A stretch of DNA of 64,000 nucleotides from Streptococcus orisasini (GCF_001431045.1 NZ_BCLE01000010.1:28869-92868); one strand, 5' to 3'; positions 38,018 to 47,487 are shown, numbered from the stretch's first letter. Notes: generated by a model from the sequence alone, not told the origin. Translations and numbers: made by a program.

Positions 38018-38971
38018 CTATGCCTGATAGCCATTTTTGAGGTAATGACTATAGCCGATTTTCGTTGTAATTAAGGTCTTAAAGATCAAGGTATGAAAAG
38101 CTCTGTTTTTAGCAAAGCCGTATTTTTTGAGGTCACGCCGCCTTTGCAGCCAAGGCTGATTGAGCAAATCAACATAGGCTTCAACCAGCTGGCGCTTGTC
38201 TGTTGGCAAGTCCAAGTCCAATAAATAGCTGGCTTGTTTTTGGCTGGACGTAATCAGCCACCAATACTTGGCAAGCAGTTTATGAGGCTGCAGCCAATTT
38301 TTAAAACGCTTAGACCAGGTTCTCGCTCCCAGAACGTTGCTCTCATGCTGACGATAAAGTTCTGTCGCAGTATCTAGATAGATCAATTCTCCTAAAGAAG
38401 CAGCCAGCAGAGCCAGATACCAGTCGTGCATGAGAAGGCCGTCATAAACGCTCCATTTTTCAGCCAAAGCATGGTTAAACATGGCTGTACCGCCGGTGAC
38501 TGTATTCTCCGTCAATTCCTGAAGCAGTGTCCGATTTGCATGATGAGACTGTGTTTTAATCATGCTCTCATGCAAGACCTGCAGCTGCTTATCAACGACC
38601 TTCAAATCAGTATATACCATCAGAGGCTTCTCATTGTCATATTTTTGCGCTTCTGCCAAAGACAGTTCTAATTTATTAGGCAACCAAATATCATCCTGGT
38701 CGCTTAAAAAGTAATAATCAGCCTTTTCATATTTAACCAGCGTATAAAAGTTTTTAATCACACCGTAGTTAGTACGCTCAGCCGCATTTATAAAATGAAT
38801 ACGTGAATCCTGCTGCGCAAAGTCTGCAATAATCTTAGGTGTTTCATCAGTTGAACCGTCATCGCGAATCAGCAGTTTCCAATCCTTGAAGGTCTGCTGC
38901 TGAATGCTCCTGATCTGTTCTGCAATAAATTCCTGACCATTGTAGGCAGACATTACAATATTAACTTTCAT
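38018..38971 (-). CDS. rgpB: Rhamnosyltransferase RgpB (GT2)
   Basis: RgpB extends the rhamnan by alternating linkages with RgpF. The 317 residues have a GT2 fold: MSAYNGQEFIAEQI, IRDDGSTDET, FLSDQDDIWLP with the metal-binding DxD-like pair, then a basic amphipathic C-terminus. It overlaps the rgpA end by 11 bases. Confidence 0.94.
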   Translation of the reverse strand: MKVNIVMSAYNGQEFIAEQIRSIQQQTFKDWKLLIRDDGSTDETPKIIADFAQQDSRIHFINAAERTNYGVIKNFYTLVKYEKADYYFLSDQDDIWLPNKLELSLAEAQKYDNEKPLMVYTDLKVVDKQLQVLHESMIKTQSHHANRTLLQELTENTVTGGTAMFNHALAEKWSVYDGLLMHDWYLALLAASLGELIYLDTATELYRQHESNVLGARTWSKRFKNWLQPHKLLAKYWWLITSSQKQASYLLDLDLPTDKRQLVEAYVDLLNQPWLQRRRDLKKYGFAKNRAFHTLIFKTLITTKIGYSHYLKNGYQA

Positions 38972-40115
38972 GCAAAAATAAGTCCTCGTACTCTCCTACA
39001 ATTTTTTCCCATGTGTAATGGTTGTGAATAATCTCTTTTGCTTTTTGACCGTATTCTGAAAAATCAGCCTGTCTATCAATCTGTTCAATCAACTGTGCAA
39101 GATTGCCTGTATCTTTAGTCCAATAACAAGCAGCGTCCCGTGCAACCGAGCGATTAAAATCAACACCCAAGACAAGGTTCAAGTCAGTATGGGCCAAGGC
39201 CTCCAGCAATCCGGGGTTCGTTCCGCCGACTTCATGCCCGTGGATATAAGCAAAAGCATGCTCACGGATATAGGTCAGCAGAGCACGGTCATAGACCGTC
39301 CCGACAAATTTAACGCGCGGATCTTTATCAAAAGCAGTTTTTTGCCTCAATTCTTCAAAATAGGCATTTCCTTCATGGTTGCAGATAATGACCAAATCGC
39401 GTTTGCTTGTCGATGCCATAAATTCTCGGATAGCCGTCTCATAGTTATTTTCAGGTACAAAACGGCCGACAATTAAATAATAAGTCTTGTTCTTAAGCTC
39501 CCACTGCTCATAAAATTCCTGGACTTTGGAAACATCTGCATCCAGTCCAGATGGCGACGTATCCGTTCCGTAAGCAATGAAAGCAGTCTTTGACCAAGGA
39601 TAGGTTCTTTTAATATAGTCTTCGATTCCGATATTATCTGAGATAACCAAGTCAGCCCCTTTTGTCATGCATTTTTCAGCATATTTCAGATAAGACTGTA
39701 CGGGACGGGACCATTTGGAACGACGCCACTCCAATCCATCTGGATTGATGTAAAACTGTCCGCCTATCCTTTTAATCTTTTTAGCAAAAGGTGCCATAAA
39801 GGCGCCTATTGTATTGCCTAAAACATAAAAAATAGGGGCTGCAATATTTTGATCTTTGACCAATTTCAAAGCATAACTAATTGCCATCATATCATAAGCA
39901 ATCACTCTAGCAGGCCCTATTGGGGGAGCCTTGACTGTAAAACAATCAACATTTTGATAAGTAAAATGCTTATGATGGTCAGTGTCGCTCAGGCAGGCCA
40001 CATGATAAATAATCTCTTGTGACTGTCTATGCTTAACCAATTCTTCTACAAAAGTCTCAAAACCGCCATATTTGGCAGGCAATCCTCGACTTCCGATAAT
40101 GAATACATGACGCAA
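38961..40115 (-). CDS. rgpA: Rhamnosyltransferase RgpA (GT4, DUF1972 N-terminus)
   Basis: RgpA transfers the first rhamnose from dTDP-rhamnose to GlcNAc-PP-undecaprenol (beta-1,4 in the GacB/SccB homologues). The 384 residues combine a DUF1972 N-terminal Rossmann domain (IGSRGLPAKYGGFETFVEEL) with a GT4 C-terminal domain (YLIVGRFVPENNYETAI, GHEVGGTNPGLLEALAH). The frame can only start at TTG (40115), with GGGGGA 7 bases upstream; no in-frame ATG is near. It heads the rgpA-F unit. Confidence 0.94.
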   Translation of the reverse strand: MRHVFIIGSRGLPAKYGGFETFVEELVKHRQSQEIIYHVACLSDTDHHKHFTYQNVDCFTVKAPPIGPARVIAYDMMAISYALKLVKDQNIAAPIFYVLGNTIGAFMAPFAKKIKRIGGQFYINPDGLEWRRSKWSRPVQSYLKYAEKCMTKGADLVISDNIGIEDYIKRTYPWSKTAFIAYGTDTSPSGLDADVSKVQEFYEQWELKNKTYYLIVGRFVPENNYETAIREFMASTSKRDLVIICNHEGNAYFEELRQKTAFDKDPRVKFVGTVYDRALLTYIREHAFAYIHGHEVGGTNPGLLEALAHTDLNLVLGVDFNRSVARDAACYWTKDTGNLAQLIEQIDRQADFSEYGQKAKEIIHNHYTWEKIVGEYEDLFLHES

Positions 40116-40151
40116 ACTCTATTCCCCCATTTTAACAATGCAATCCATATT

Positions 40152-40160
40152 ATTATAGCA
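40152..40160 (-). promoter_or_regulatory. Extended -10 promoter upstream of rgpA
   Basis: TGCTATAAT on the minus strand (TATAAT at 40152-40157), about 40 bases before the rgpA start, so rgpA-F can be transcribed separately from rmlD. Confidence 0.65.
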
Positions 40161-40219
40161 TATTTCATGAAATTTTGCGAAAAGAAAGGGGAATGGGAAA
40201 GAACTCAATAAATAAGAAA

Positions 40220-40325
40220 AGAGTTCGTCTTCCCACCCCCGCACAGTTGAATAGTCAGTTCAAAAGCGTAAAAGGCTAACGAAACTATCATTCGACCACT
40301 GCGTTATGATGTTAAAACGAACTCT
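40220..40325. repeat. Long-spaced inverted repeat between rmlD and rgpA
   Basis: Perfect 9-base arms AGAGTTCGT (40220-40228) and ACGAACTCT (40317-40325) bracket 88 bases without a gene. This could be a relic of a small mobile element; its inner part shares the string CTATCATTCG with the unexplained stretch near 47093. Confidence 0.4.
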
Positions 40326-40400
40326 ATTTGAGGAGATTAAACTTTTTACCCAACCTCCATTTACACTATTACAAAGAATTAATTAAGACGTTTTTGGGTC

Positions 40401-41255
40401 TTATTTCTTCACGTCTTGTTTATAAAACTCCTGCAGGGCTTCCTGCCAAGTTGGAATAACAAAACCAGTTGCTTTGGCTTTTTTCAAACTCATTGTTGAA
40501 TTTAAAGGGCGTTTAGCTTTAGCAGGGAACTGACTGGAATCTACAGGTTTTACAACAACATCTGTATCTTTTAAGATTTCAACGGCGAAATCATACCAGG
40601 TTGTATCTTCTGCTGCATCGTTTGACAGATGATAATAGCCAAATTCTTTCTGATTTTCAGCCAAATAGGTCATAAACTCAGCTAAAGTACGGGTCCAAGT
40701 CGGACGGCCGTGCTGATCATTTACGACAGTCAAGGTATCATGGGTTTTAGCCAAATTTTGCATGGTGAAAACGAAGTTCTTCCCATAATTGCCAAAAACC
40801 CAAGCAGTACGGATAATGTAGAAATGGCTGAGGTATTTTTCAACAGCTTCTTCACCTAAGCGTTTTGTCCGGCCATACTCCGTTTTTGGATCTGGTTTAT
40901 CATCAACTTCCCACTCCTGACCGACAGGTTTTTCTCCGTCAAAAACATAGTCTGTTGAAATGTAAACCAAAGTTGAACCGTATTTTTCACAGGCTTTAGC
41001 AATATTTTCAGTTCCTGTCACATTGATCGCATAGTCCAGTTCCTTGCCTTCATCTTCTGCTGCATCGACAGCTGTGTAGGCTGCGCAGTGATAAACAAGG
41101 CTGGGCTGCACTTGTGAAAAGACCTTATCTACTTTCTCTGCATCTGTAATATCCATTTCTGCGACATCGACAGCCACATAATCTTCATTGCGTTCGTCAA
41201 GCAGATGACGTAATTCCGTACCCAACTGTCCATTGCTTCCTGTGATTAAAATCAT
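40401..41255 (-). CDS. rmlD: dTDP-4-dehydrorhamnose reductase
   Basis: RmlD performs the last step of dTDP-L-rhamnose synthesis, making the donor for RgpA, RgpB and RgpF. The 284-residue short-chain dehydrogenase has the NAD(P) motif GSNGQLG, the substrate-site STDYVFDG and the catalytic Tyr-x-x-x-Lys in EYGRTKRLGEE. AAAGGAG precedes ATG. The other rml genes are not in the window. Confidence 0.97.
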   Translation of the reverse strand: MILITGSNGQLGTELRHLLDERNEDYVAVDVAEMDITDAEKVDKVFSQVQPSLVYHCAAYTAVDAAEDEGKELDYAINVTGTENIAKACEKYGSTLVYISTDYVFDGEKPVGQEWEVDDKPDPKTEYGRTKRLGEEAVEKYLSHFYIIRTAWVFGNYGKNFVFTMQNLAKTHDTLTVVNDQHGRPTWTRTLAEFMTYLAENQKEFGYYHLSNDAAEDTTWYDFAVEILKDTDVVVKPVDSSQFPAKAKRPLNSTMSLKKAKATGFVIPTWQEALQEFYKQDVKK

Positions 41256-41317
41256 TCGTATTCTCCTTTAAAATATATTCATCAAAAAACAGCAGCTTTC
41301 CCAAGTTCAGACGCCTA

Positions 41318-41430
41318 ATACTCATCAAAAATCAAAACGATGTTGTTGCCTTCACTTTGCCCTATCTATCCTATATCCTAGTACAGGCTGCAACTCGTCA
41401 CCTAGTCTATTTATGATTTTTATTGGGTAT
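41318..41430. repeat. MITE-like repeat, 113-bp copy
   Basis: Ends ATACTCATCAAAAATCAAAA and, inverted, ATACCCAATAAAAATCATAA frame a core with CCTAGTACAGGCTGCAACT. It has no coding capacity. Related copies lie at 49689-49780, 59479-59573 and at the ends of 10536-11029. Confidence 0.7.
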
Positions 41431-41470
41431 AATCCTAAAAAACAAACAAAAGTTTACCGTAATAATGGCA

Positions 41471-41512
41471 AAAAGCTGACTTCATCAAGCTTTCTGCGAT
41501 TTAGTCAGCTTA
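41471..41512 (-). terminator. Terminator after the DUF59 gene
   Basis: On the minus strand AAGCTGACT and AGTCAGCTT form a 9-bp stem followed by TTTTTG, closing the dnaG-rpoD-DUF59 unit. Confidence 0.75.
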
Positions 41513-41561
41513 ACAGCCTCATCTTTTTATTGAGTCTTCGTCTTAATTTGTTTGCTGCCAA

Positions 41562-41897
41562 TCAGCGAATGCCCAAAGCAATCCGTGCATAGCGGCTCAT
41601 TTTGTCAACTGACCAGGCTGGTGACCACACTAACTTGACATCAACATCAAGAACTTCAGGCACATCTTTTAGAACATCATAGATCTGATCCGTCAGTAAA
41701 TCCGCCAAGGGGCAGCCCATGGTGGTCAGGGTCATATCAATTTCCGTATGGCCTGAGTCATCAAAACGAATGTCATAGATAAGCCCTAAATTGACAATAT
41801 CAATGCCCAATTCGGGATCAATGACCATTTCTAAGGATTCAAGAATTTTGTCTTTAATCTTTGTGACTTCCTCAGGAGTATAGTTTGCTTCTGCCAT
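41562..41897 (-). CDS. MIP18/DUF59 (SufT-like) metal-sulfur cluster assembly factor
   Basis: This 111-residue DUF59 protein shows the family motifs VIDPELGIDIVNLGLIYDI and TLTTMGCPLADL with a conserved Cys. Relatives (SufT, PaaD) help mature Fe-S proteins. It follows rpoD by 14 bases with an AAAGGAGAGG ribosome site and is likely co-transcribed with it. Confidence 0.9.
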   Translation of the reverse strand: MAEANYTPEEVTKIKDKILESLEMVIDPELGIDIVNLGLIYDIRFDDSGHTEIDMTLTTMGCPLADLLTDQIYDVLKDVPEVLDVDVKLVWSPAWSVDKMSRYARIALGIR

Positions 41898-41911
41898 AGT
41901 TCCCTCTCCTT

Positions 41912-43027
41912 TTAATCTTCAACGAAATCACGCAGCTGTTTGCTGCGGCTGGGATGGCGTAATTTACGCAAGGCCTTAGCTTCAATCTGACGAATACGTT
42001 CACGAGTAACATTGAAGACTCTGCCCACATCTTCCAAGGTGCGCATCTTACCGTCATCTAAACCAAAACGCAGGCGCAGAACATTTTCTTCTCGATCTGT
42101 CAAAGTATCAAGCACTTCATCCAATTGCTCGCGCAAAACAACACGCGTTGTATAATCTACAGGATTTTCAATGACTTCATCCTCAATAAAATCTCCCAGA
42201 TGGCTGTCATCTTCTTCACCAATCGGTGTTTCTAGAGACACTGGTTCCTGAGCAATTTTCAGGATTTCACGAACCTTATCCGGAGTCATGTCCATTCGCT
42301 CTGCAATCTGTTCAGGCGTTGGGTCTTGTCCTAACTCTTGCAGGAGATTGCGCTGCTCACGAACCAATTTGTTGATGGTTTCCACCATGTGAACCGGAAT
42401 ACGAATCGTGCGAGCTTGGTCAGCGATAGCACGTGTAATGGCTTGACGAATCCACCAAGTTGCATAGGTTGAAAATTTGAATCCCTTGGAGTAGTCGAAC
42501 TTATCGACCGCCTTCATCAAGCCCATATTTCCTTCCTGAATAAGGTCTAAAAACTGCATACCACGGCCAACATAACGTTTAGCAATAGAAACAACCAAAC
42601 GCAAATTAGCTTCTGCCAAGCGCTGCTTAGCTTCAAGATCTCCATTTTCAACCGCGATAGCTAGTTCTTTTTCTTCTTCATTGGTCAAAAGAGGGACAAC
42701 GCCGATTTCCTTTAAATACATACGAACAGGATCATTGACCTTAGCCGAATTGCTGCCCAGCAGCTCCTCATCAGTCAACTCCTCAGGCTTAATCTCTTCA
42801 ACGACATACTTGGTAGAAGGATTTCCGTCTTTGTCAGTGATAGAAATGCCGCCGTCAGTTAAACGTTCCAGCAAATCATCAATTTGTTCAGCCTCAAGTC
42901 CAAAAGGGATAACGAGTTTTTCGGTAACTTCATCATCAATCGCAACCCCTTCTTTTTTATGATTGCGAATAAAATCTGCCACTTGAACATTAAAAGTATT
43001 TGATGTTTTTTTACTACTACTTGCCAT
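41912..43027 (-). CDS. rpoD: Housekeeping RNA polymerase sigma factor RpoD (sigma-A)
   Basis: This 371-residue sigma-70 factor has region 1.1 (about 1-80), region 1.2/2 ([11 protein letters not shown], then [19 protein letters not shown] in 2.3-2.4), region 3, and region 4.2 ([19 protein letters not shown]). Together with the strong TTGACA/TATAAT boxes in the window it explains ordinary transcription. The ATG at 43027 (MASSSKK) has GAGGG very close by; the longer frame to 43060 would overlap dnaG. It follows dnaG by 7 bases. Confidence 0.98.
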   Translation of the reverse strand: MASSSKKTSNTFNVQVADFIRNHKKEGVAIDDEVTEKLVIPFGLEAEQIDDLLERLTDGGISITDKDGNPSTKYVVEEIKPEELTDEELLGSNSAKVNDPVRMYLKEIGVVPLLTNEEEKELAIAVENGDLEAKQRLAEANLRLVVSIAKRYVGRGMQFLDLIQEGNMGLMKAVDKFDYSKGFKFSTYATWWIRQAITRAIADQARTIRIPVHMVETINKLVREQRNLLQELGQDPTPEQIAERMDMTPDKVREILKIAQEPVSLETPIGEEDDSHLGDFIEDEVIENPVDYTTRVVLREQLDEVLDTLTDREENVLRLRFGLDDGKMRTLEDVGRVFNVTRERIRQIEAKALRKLRHPSRSKQLRDFVED

Positions 43028-43034
43028 TTTCCCT

Positions 43035-44795
43035 CTATTCCATATTTCTTTTTTGAGCAATGAGAGCTTCTAAACCCTCAACTGCAGTATCTATGTCTCC
43101 GTGATTGCTGTTTTCACGAATGGCCTTACTTTGTTTGCGCATTTCCTGCTGCTGCAGGTACTTATTTCTCTGGTTTTCCAGCTGCCTAATCTCACCTTCA
43201 GCAATTTCTTCTGGAAGATTCTCCTCTAAAACACGATAATAAGCACTTTGAACTTCTTGAGGAAGCTGAGATAAATCATAAGCATTGAGTTCACCGTTAT
43301 TTTTCAGAAACTGGTAGAGCTCCTGTAATTCCGGTGTCTCAAATTGAAAATCGTCCCGATTGCGGAATTCATTCAAGAGATACTCATGATGAAGCAGGCG
43401 GTGAAAAAGCTGATTTTCAGCCTTTGCTAGAGCCGACAGCTGCTTTGTCACAGGCAAATCTATCCTAATTGGCTGACTAATTTGTGCTTGCTCGCTTCGC
43501 TGTGAGCGTCTTTGAAGGCGCTCAGCATTGACAGCCTGCTCTACCTGCTGGTAATCAAAATCTGGCAGCAATTCAGCTGTCATATTGATATAAGTATTTT
43601 GAGCAGTGATTGACGGAGAAGCAGCAATAATTTTCGCCATTTTCTCCACATAATCAATCTCAGCCTGCAAATTATCCACATTTTCAGGTTTCAGGTGATG
43701 AAGCCAAAATTCAATGCTGCTAATCCTTGACTGGGTCAGTAATTTTTTAAGTTCCTGAGCAGAATTTTCCTTGATGAACTCATCAGGATCCATCTGACCA
43801 GGAATCCTGACAATTTCCACAGCCATATCTGACAGAAGCGCTAAAGACTTGGCTATAGCATTCTGTCCGGCGCTGTCACCATCGTAAGTCAGAATAACTT
43901 TTTTAGTGAACTTCTTCAAATGCTTAACATGCTCTGACGTCAGCGCTGTTCCCATAGAAGCAACCGCATTGCTGATTCCGCAGCGATAGGCTGCGATTAC
44001 ATCCATGAAACCTTCCATAAGGTAGATTTCGTGTTCTTTTTTGGCAACCGCTTTAGCTCGATCCAAATGATAAAGTTCGTAAGACTTATTAAAGACAGCC
44101 GTCGCACGCGTATTTTTATATTTTGCCACTTGTTTAGCACTATCTGCTTCTGTCCAAATTCTGCCTGAAAAACCAACAATATGACCAAATTCATCCGTCA
44201 AAGGAAACATAATGCGATTTCTAAAAGCATCATAGACCGTGTTGCTGTCTGATAGATTAAAAAGGCCAGAATTAATAATGGTATCCTCATCATACTTTTT
44301 AAGCATAGCCTGATAAAGATAATCATGTTCATCCGGAGCTAAACCTATCTTAAAATAATCAATCAGTTCATCTGTCAGCCCTCGCTTATAAAGGTACTGT
44401 CTAGCCGTTTCACCTATCTTAGTTGTTTTTAAAACAGCCTGATAAAACTTGCTAGCATCATTATTGATATTGAAAAATCGTTGGTTGGGGTGCTCCTGCC
44501 TTGTTTCTTGACTCTTGTCTTGAACCGTAATATTAATTCCAGCACGGTCAGCCAGCACCTGAACACTCTCTAAGAAGCTGATATTGCGATAGTCTTCTAA
44601 AAACTTAAAGACATCACCTGAACGGCCGCAGCCAAAACAGTGGAAAAACTGCCTATCTTCAATAACATTGAAAGAGGGCGTCTTTTCTTTGTGGAAGGGA
44701 CAAAGGCCAAGATAATTGCGGCCAGCTCGTGAAAGACTGACAACTTCACCAATTACATCAACAATATTGACGCTATTTTTAATGTCGTTAATCAT
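43035..44795 (-). CDS. dnaG: DNA primase
   Basis: DnaG makes RNA primers for replication. The 586 residues have the N-terminal zinc-binding motif ([11 protein letters not shown]...[11 protein letters not shown], residues about 32-60), the Toprim catalytic core (EGFMDVIA and [13 protein letters not shown]) and a C-terminal helicase-binding region. The coordinates use the ATG at 44795. However, a strong GGAGGTG (44821-44827) lies 7 bases before an in-frame CTG at 44813, which would add six residues (LAIDKE) and fits better than the AAGGA that abuts the ATG. The order dnaG-rpoD is the classic macromolecular-synthesis operon. Confidence 0.97.
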   Translation of the reverse strand: MINDIKNSVNIVDVIGEVVSLSRAGRNYLGLCPFHKEKTPSFNVIEDRQFFHCFGCGRSGDVFKFLEDYRNISFLESVQVLADRAGINITVQDKSQETRQEHPNQRFFNINNDASKFYQAVLKTTKIGETARQYLYKRGLTDELIDYFKIGLAPDEHDYLYQAMLKKYDEDTIINSGLFNLSDSNTVYDAFRNRIMFPLTDEFGHIVGFSGRIWTEADSAKQVAKYKNTRATAVFNKSYELYHLDRAKAVAKKEHEIYLMEGFMDVIAAYRCGISNAVASMGTALTSEHVKHLKKFTKKVILTYDGDSAGQNAIAKSLALLSDMAVEIVRIPGQMDPDEFIKENSAQELKKLLTQSRISSIEFWLHHLKPENVDNLQAEIDYVEKMAKIIAASPSITAQNTYINMTAELLPDFDYQQVEQAVNAERLQRRSQRSEQAQISQPIRIDLPVTKQLSALAKAENQLFHRLLHHEYLLNEFRNRDDFQFETPELQELYQFLKNNGELNAYDLSQLPQEVQSAYYRVLEENLPEEIAEGEIRQLENQRNKYLQQQEMRKQSKAIRENSNHGDIDTAVEGLEALIAQKRNME

Positions 44796-44899
44796 TTCCT
44801 TATCAATAGCCAGAAATCATCACCTCCACACAAAAATACGTATTTTAGCGTTACATTTTATTTTAGCATTTTTAAGTTTTTTTGTAAATTAAAGAACTA

Positions 44900-44965
44900 C
44901 TACAAAAAAACACTCCTGCAGCAAACAGTCTGTGTCTGACCTGCTACAAGATGTGTTTTGTAACT
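44900..44965 (-). terminator. Terminator of the beta-helix protein gene
   Basis: On the minus strand AAAACAC...TAGCAG pairs with CTGCAGGAGTGTTTT and runs into TTTTTTT, 20-80 bases after the stop codon. Confidence 0.6.
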
Positions 44966-44983
44966 TATTTTGAAACATCACTA

Positions 44984-46492
44984 TTAATTGAGCGAATTAT
45001 CATAAACACCATTTTTGTGTTTAGTCTTTAGATGAATCACCTTAAACAGCCAGGAATCCTTTGCTCCATTCACATTAAAACGTCCAACCAAAGAATCACT
45101 AAATACATTGCTGTAAATCTTAACCTGTCCTACATCTGAAGAATGCTGTCCGATACTTCCACTGTAAGCTCCAACTTTTCCTTTGCTGTCAATGTAAGGA
45201 ACAAAAGAATTATTAGCAATAGTAATATTGTTGCACACCTGCTGTTCCTTATTATGAGAGTTGTAGTCGGGATCAACTGCCTTTAGTACTCCAGCATCCC
45301 ACACACCCTTATTATTTGAAGCATCCAGCTGAATCACCTCAGAATAATAATCATGAAGATCCGCATTTACATCAATTTTCGTTGCATTAACCAGATCAGG
45401 AGCATAGCCGGTAAACTGGTTTCCTTCAAAAACAGAATTTTGCAGGCCGCCTAAATCAAAAATATGACTACCCTTTGTATGAACCATGGTAAAACTATTG
45501 TTAAGAACCCGCCAATTGTCACCATGATTAGCCAGTATCATAAATTGACTGCCCTTTTTCAAATCAAGAGCCTTAACATTAAGATTGCGCATGGTGAAAT
45601 TTTTGACACCGTCTGTTCCTTTGGGACCGGTTGCCAAGGCAAACCAATATGTTTTCCCATCAATTAAAAGCGTTGTATTGTCTCCACGAATTTCAGTATC
45701 AGAAGCTAAAGTAATATAATCCTTATCTGGTGTCTGACTGCCAATCTTAAAGTCACCGCTTGGCAATCCCAAAATTGTTCCCGGATGCTGCTTTGCATAA
45801 ACAAAGGCTTGTTTCAAAATCTCATTATTTTGAGCAGCACTGTTTTTTGTCTCTAATTTAACCTGATAAATACTATCTAAGTCTTCTTCCTGAATATTAG
45901 AAGCCTTGCCCCCTTCGTCAAAAACAATATCGTACTTATAGCCACCAGAAGCATTACTGTGGTTATAGGAAACACGGCTCACCTTACCAGCTGACATTCG
46001 ATAATCTGCTAGGCTTTTGCCATTTAAGTTGGCTTTAGCAGATGATTTAAGCTTAACAACCTGACCTTGCTGATATCTTGCTTTCTGACTCTTTGTCAAA
46101 TCCTTTTCATGAACGCGCTTTAAGACTTTACCATTGCTAAATTGAACTTTATAACTGTAGGTTAATCCCTGACGTGAGCTTCTCTCAGCCGTTACTTTTT
46201 TAACCTTTCCAATCCAATTTTGATAAGCAGACAGTTTTTCCTTAGAACTGTTTTTTTGAACAGCAGGACTGATTTGAACTTTTTCACCAGAATAATAATG
46301 CGATTTCTGATCTGCTTCTGTCCTCATAAAAGGCAGAGAAAGACTGATGGGCTTAAGGTGCAGAGTTCTAGCCAAGACCCCTAAAGAATCAGTGGCTGCC
46401 AGCAGCAAAACAGCTGATGAAACAAAAATAAACAAAGCGATTATCTCTTTCTTGCGAACTAACCCCTTTCGTCTGTACTTTCTGTTTTTCAT
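44984..46492 (-). CDS. Membrane-anchored protein with SH3-like repeats and right-handed beta-helix
   Basis: This 502-residue protein starts with a very basic segment and one signal-anchor helix (about 17-37). A linker follows, then two similar segments of about 40 residues (near 93-132 and 168-206; both read GKV..V followed by YKVQF or YDIVF, then a DL end) that look like bacterial SH3-type folds. The rest (about 245-480) is rich in short strand-turn motifs such as NFTMRNLNVKAL, WRVLNNSFTM, NSVFEGNQFTG and NITIANNSFVP, typical of pectate-lyase/glycosidase right-handed beta-helices. It probably acts on or binds a carbohydrate outside the cell. AAAGGG precedes ATG. It is monocistronic, divergent from mscL. 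I do not recognise a named family. Confidence 0.8.
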   Translation of the reverse strand: MKNRKYRRKGLVRKKEIIALFIFVSSAVLLLAATDSLGVLARTLHLKPISLSLPFMRTEADQKSHYYSGEKVQISPAVQKNSSKEKLSAYQNWIGKVKKVTAERSSRQGLTYSYKVQFSNGKVLKRVHEKDLTKSQKARYQQGQVVKLKSSAKANLNGKSLADYRMSAGKVSRVSYNHSNASGGYKYDIVFDEGGKASNIQEEDLDSIYQVKLETKNSAAQNNEILKQAFVYAKQHPGTILGLPSGDFKIGSQTPDKDYITLASDTEIRGDNTTLLIDGKTYWFALATGPKGTDGVKNFTMRNLNVKALDLKKGSQFMILANHGDNWRVLNNSFTMVHTKGSHIFDLGGLQNSVFEGNQFTGYAPDLVNATKIDVNADLHDYYSEVIQLDASNNKGVWDAGVLKAVDPDYNSHNKEQQVCNNITIANNSFVPYIDSKGKVGAYSGSIGQHSSDVGQVKIYSNVFSDSLVGRFNVNGAKDSWLFKVIHLKTKHKNGVYDNSLN

Positions 46493-46568
46493 CGTTTCCC
46501 TTTCAAAAAAATATATTTTTACAGCATTTTAATTTTAACATAATTTCCAAAAAAGTGAAGCATATATA

Positions 46569-46597
46569 TTGTAAAACCTAATTACTTCTTGTATAAT
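46569..46597 (+). promoter_or_regulatory. Promoter of mscL
   Basis: TTGTAA (46569-46574), a 17-base spacer and TATAAT (46592-46597), about 30 bases before the mscL start. Confidence 0.8.
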
Positions 46598-46628
46598 AAG
46601 AACCTGATAAAAAGAAAGGAAATCTAAA

Positions 46629-47012
46629 ATGATTAAAGAACTGAAAGAGTTTTTATTTAAGGGGAACGTCCTAGACCTTGCAGTAGCTGTTGTTATGGGG
46701 GCTGCTTTTAACGCCATCATCACTTCATTAGTTTCTGATGTTATTACTCCTCTTTTCCTTAACCCAGTTTTGAAAGCTGCTAACGTCAAAAACATTGCTC
46801 AGCTTTCTTGGAACGGTATTGCCTATGGCAGTTTCTTAAGTGCAGTTATCAACTTCCTTATTGTTGGTACAACACTCTTCTTCGTTGTTAAAGCTGCAAA
46901 CAAAGCAATATCACTTGGTAAGAAGCAAGAGGAAGAAGCTGCAGCTGAAGCTGGCCCAACAGAAGTTGAATTGCTTGCTGATATTAAAGCTCTTCTTGAA
47001 AAACAAAAATAA
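46629..47012 (+). CDS. mscL: Large-conductance mechanosensitive channel
   Basis: MscL opens under membrane tension and protects against osmotic downshock. The 127 residues have the N-terminal amphipathic helix and TM1 (FLFKGNVLDLAVAVVMGAAFN), a periplasmic-type loop, TM2 (FLIVGTTLFFVVKAAN) and the charged C-terminal bundle. AAAGGAAA precedes ATG. It is a single-gene unit. Confidence 0.97.
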   Translation: MIKELKEFLFKGNVLDLAVAVVMGAAFNAIITSLVSDVITPLFLNPVLKAANVKNIAQLSWNGIAYGSFLSAVINFLIVGTTLFFVVKAANKAISLGKKQEEEAAAEAGPTEVELLADIKALLEKQK

Positions 47013-47036
47013 AAAAAGCGGTTATTCCAACCACCG

Positions 47037-47066
47037 CAGACAGGTTAGCTTAAACCTGTCTTTTTA
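47037..47066 (+). terminator. Terminator of mscL
   Basis: AGACAGGTT and AACCTGTCT form a perfect stem followed by TTTTATTTTT on the plus strand. Confidence 0.85.
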
Positions 47067-47271
47067 TTTTTCGTTAATAAAATAAAGCCAAGCTATCATT
47101 CGGCCGCAGACTGCAACAGTGAGGGCTAGGTAATTACGTTTACTGATCCGACGACTCAATCCGTGAAAAGCGACATAGCCCGATGAAATTTTTCTGGCCC
47201 TAACCAAAATAAGCAGTGATTTTTAATTTTCTAAAAGAAAAACCATCAACTGCCCATCTTAATATAAACAA

Positions 47272-47296
47272 AAGACCGAAATATTCACTTCGGTCC
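47272..47296 (-). terminator. Terminator of rpsU
   Basis: On the minus strand GACCGAA and TTCGGTC form a hairpin followed by TTTTG, 15 bases after rpsU. Confidence 0.75.
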
Positions 47297-47310
47297 TCTA
47301 TAATAATCAC

Positions 47311-47487
47311 TTAGAATTTTTTACGTTTGCGAGCTGCTTCTGACTTACGTTTACGTTTTACAGAAGGTTTTTCGTAGAATTCACGTTTGCGCGATTCTTG
47401 AAGCGTACCAGCTTTAGTTACAGAACGTTTGAAACGACGAAGAGCATCGTCAAGTGATTCATTTTTACGCACTACAGTCTTTGACAT
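47311..47487 (-). CDS. rpsU: 30S ribosomal protein bS21
   Basis: This 58-residue protein ([19 protein letters not shown], basic C-terminus ending AARKRKKF) is normal S21. The ATG at 47487 has GAGGGGAG upstream; the longer frame to 47511 would include that site. Confidence 0.97.

Larger units (their letters stand above)
41256..41561. other. Gap between the DUF59 gene and rmlD
   Basis: No gene was seen. It contains one complete MITE-like repeat (41318-41430) and a terminator (41471-41511). Confidence 0.75.
47013..47310. other. Gap between mscL and rpsU
   Basis: It holds the mscL terminator (47037-47066) and the rpsU terminator (47272-47296). The 200 bases between them show no gene, tRNA or recognisable element. 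Confidence 0.65.
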
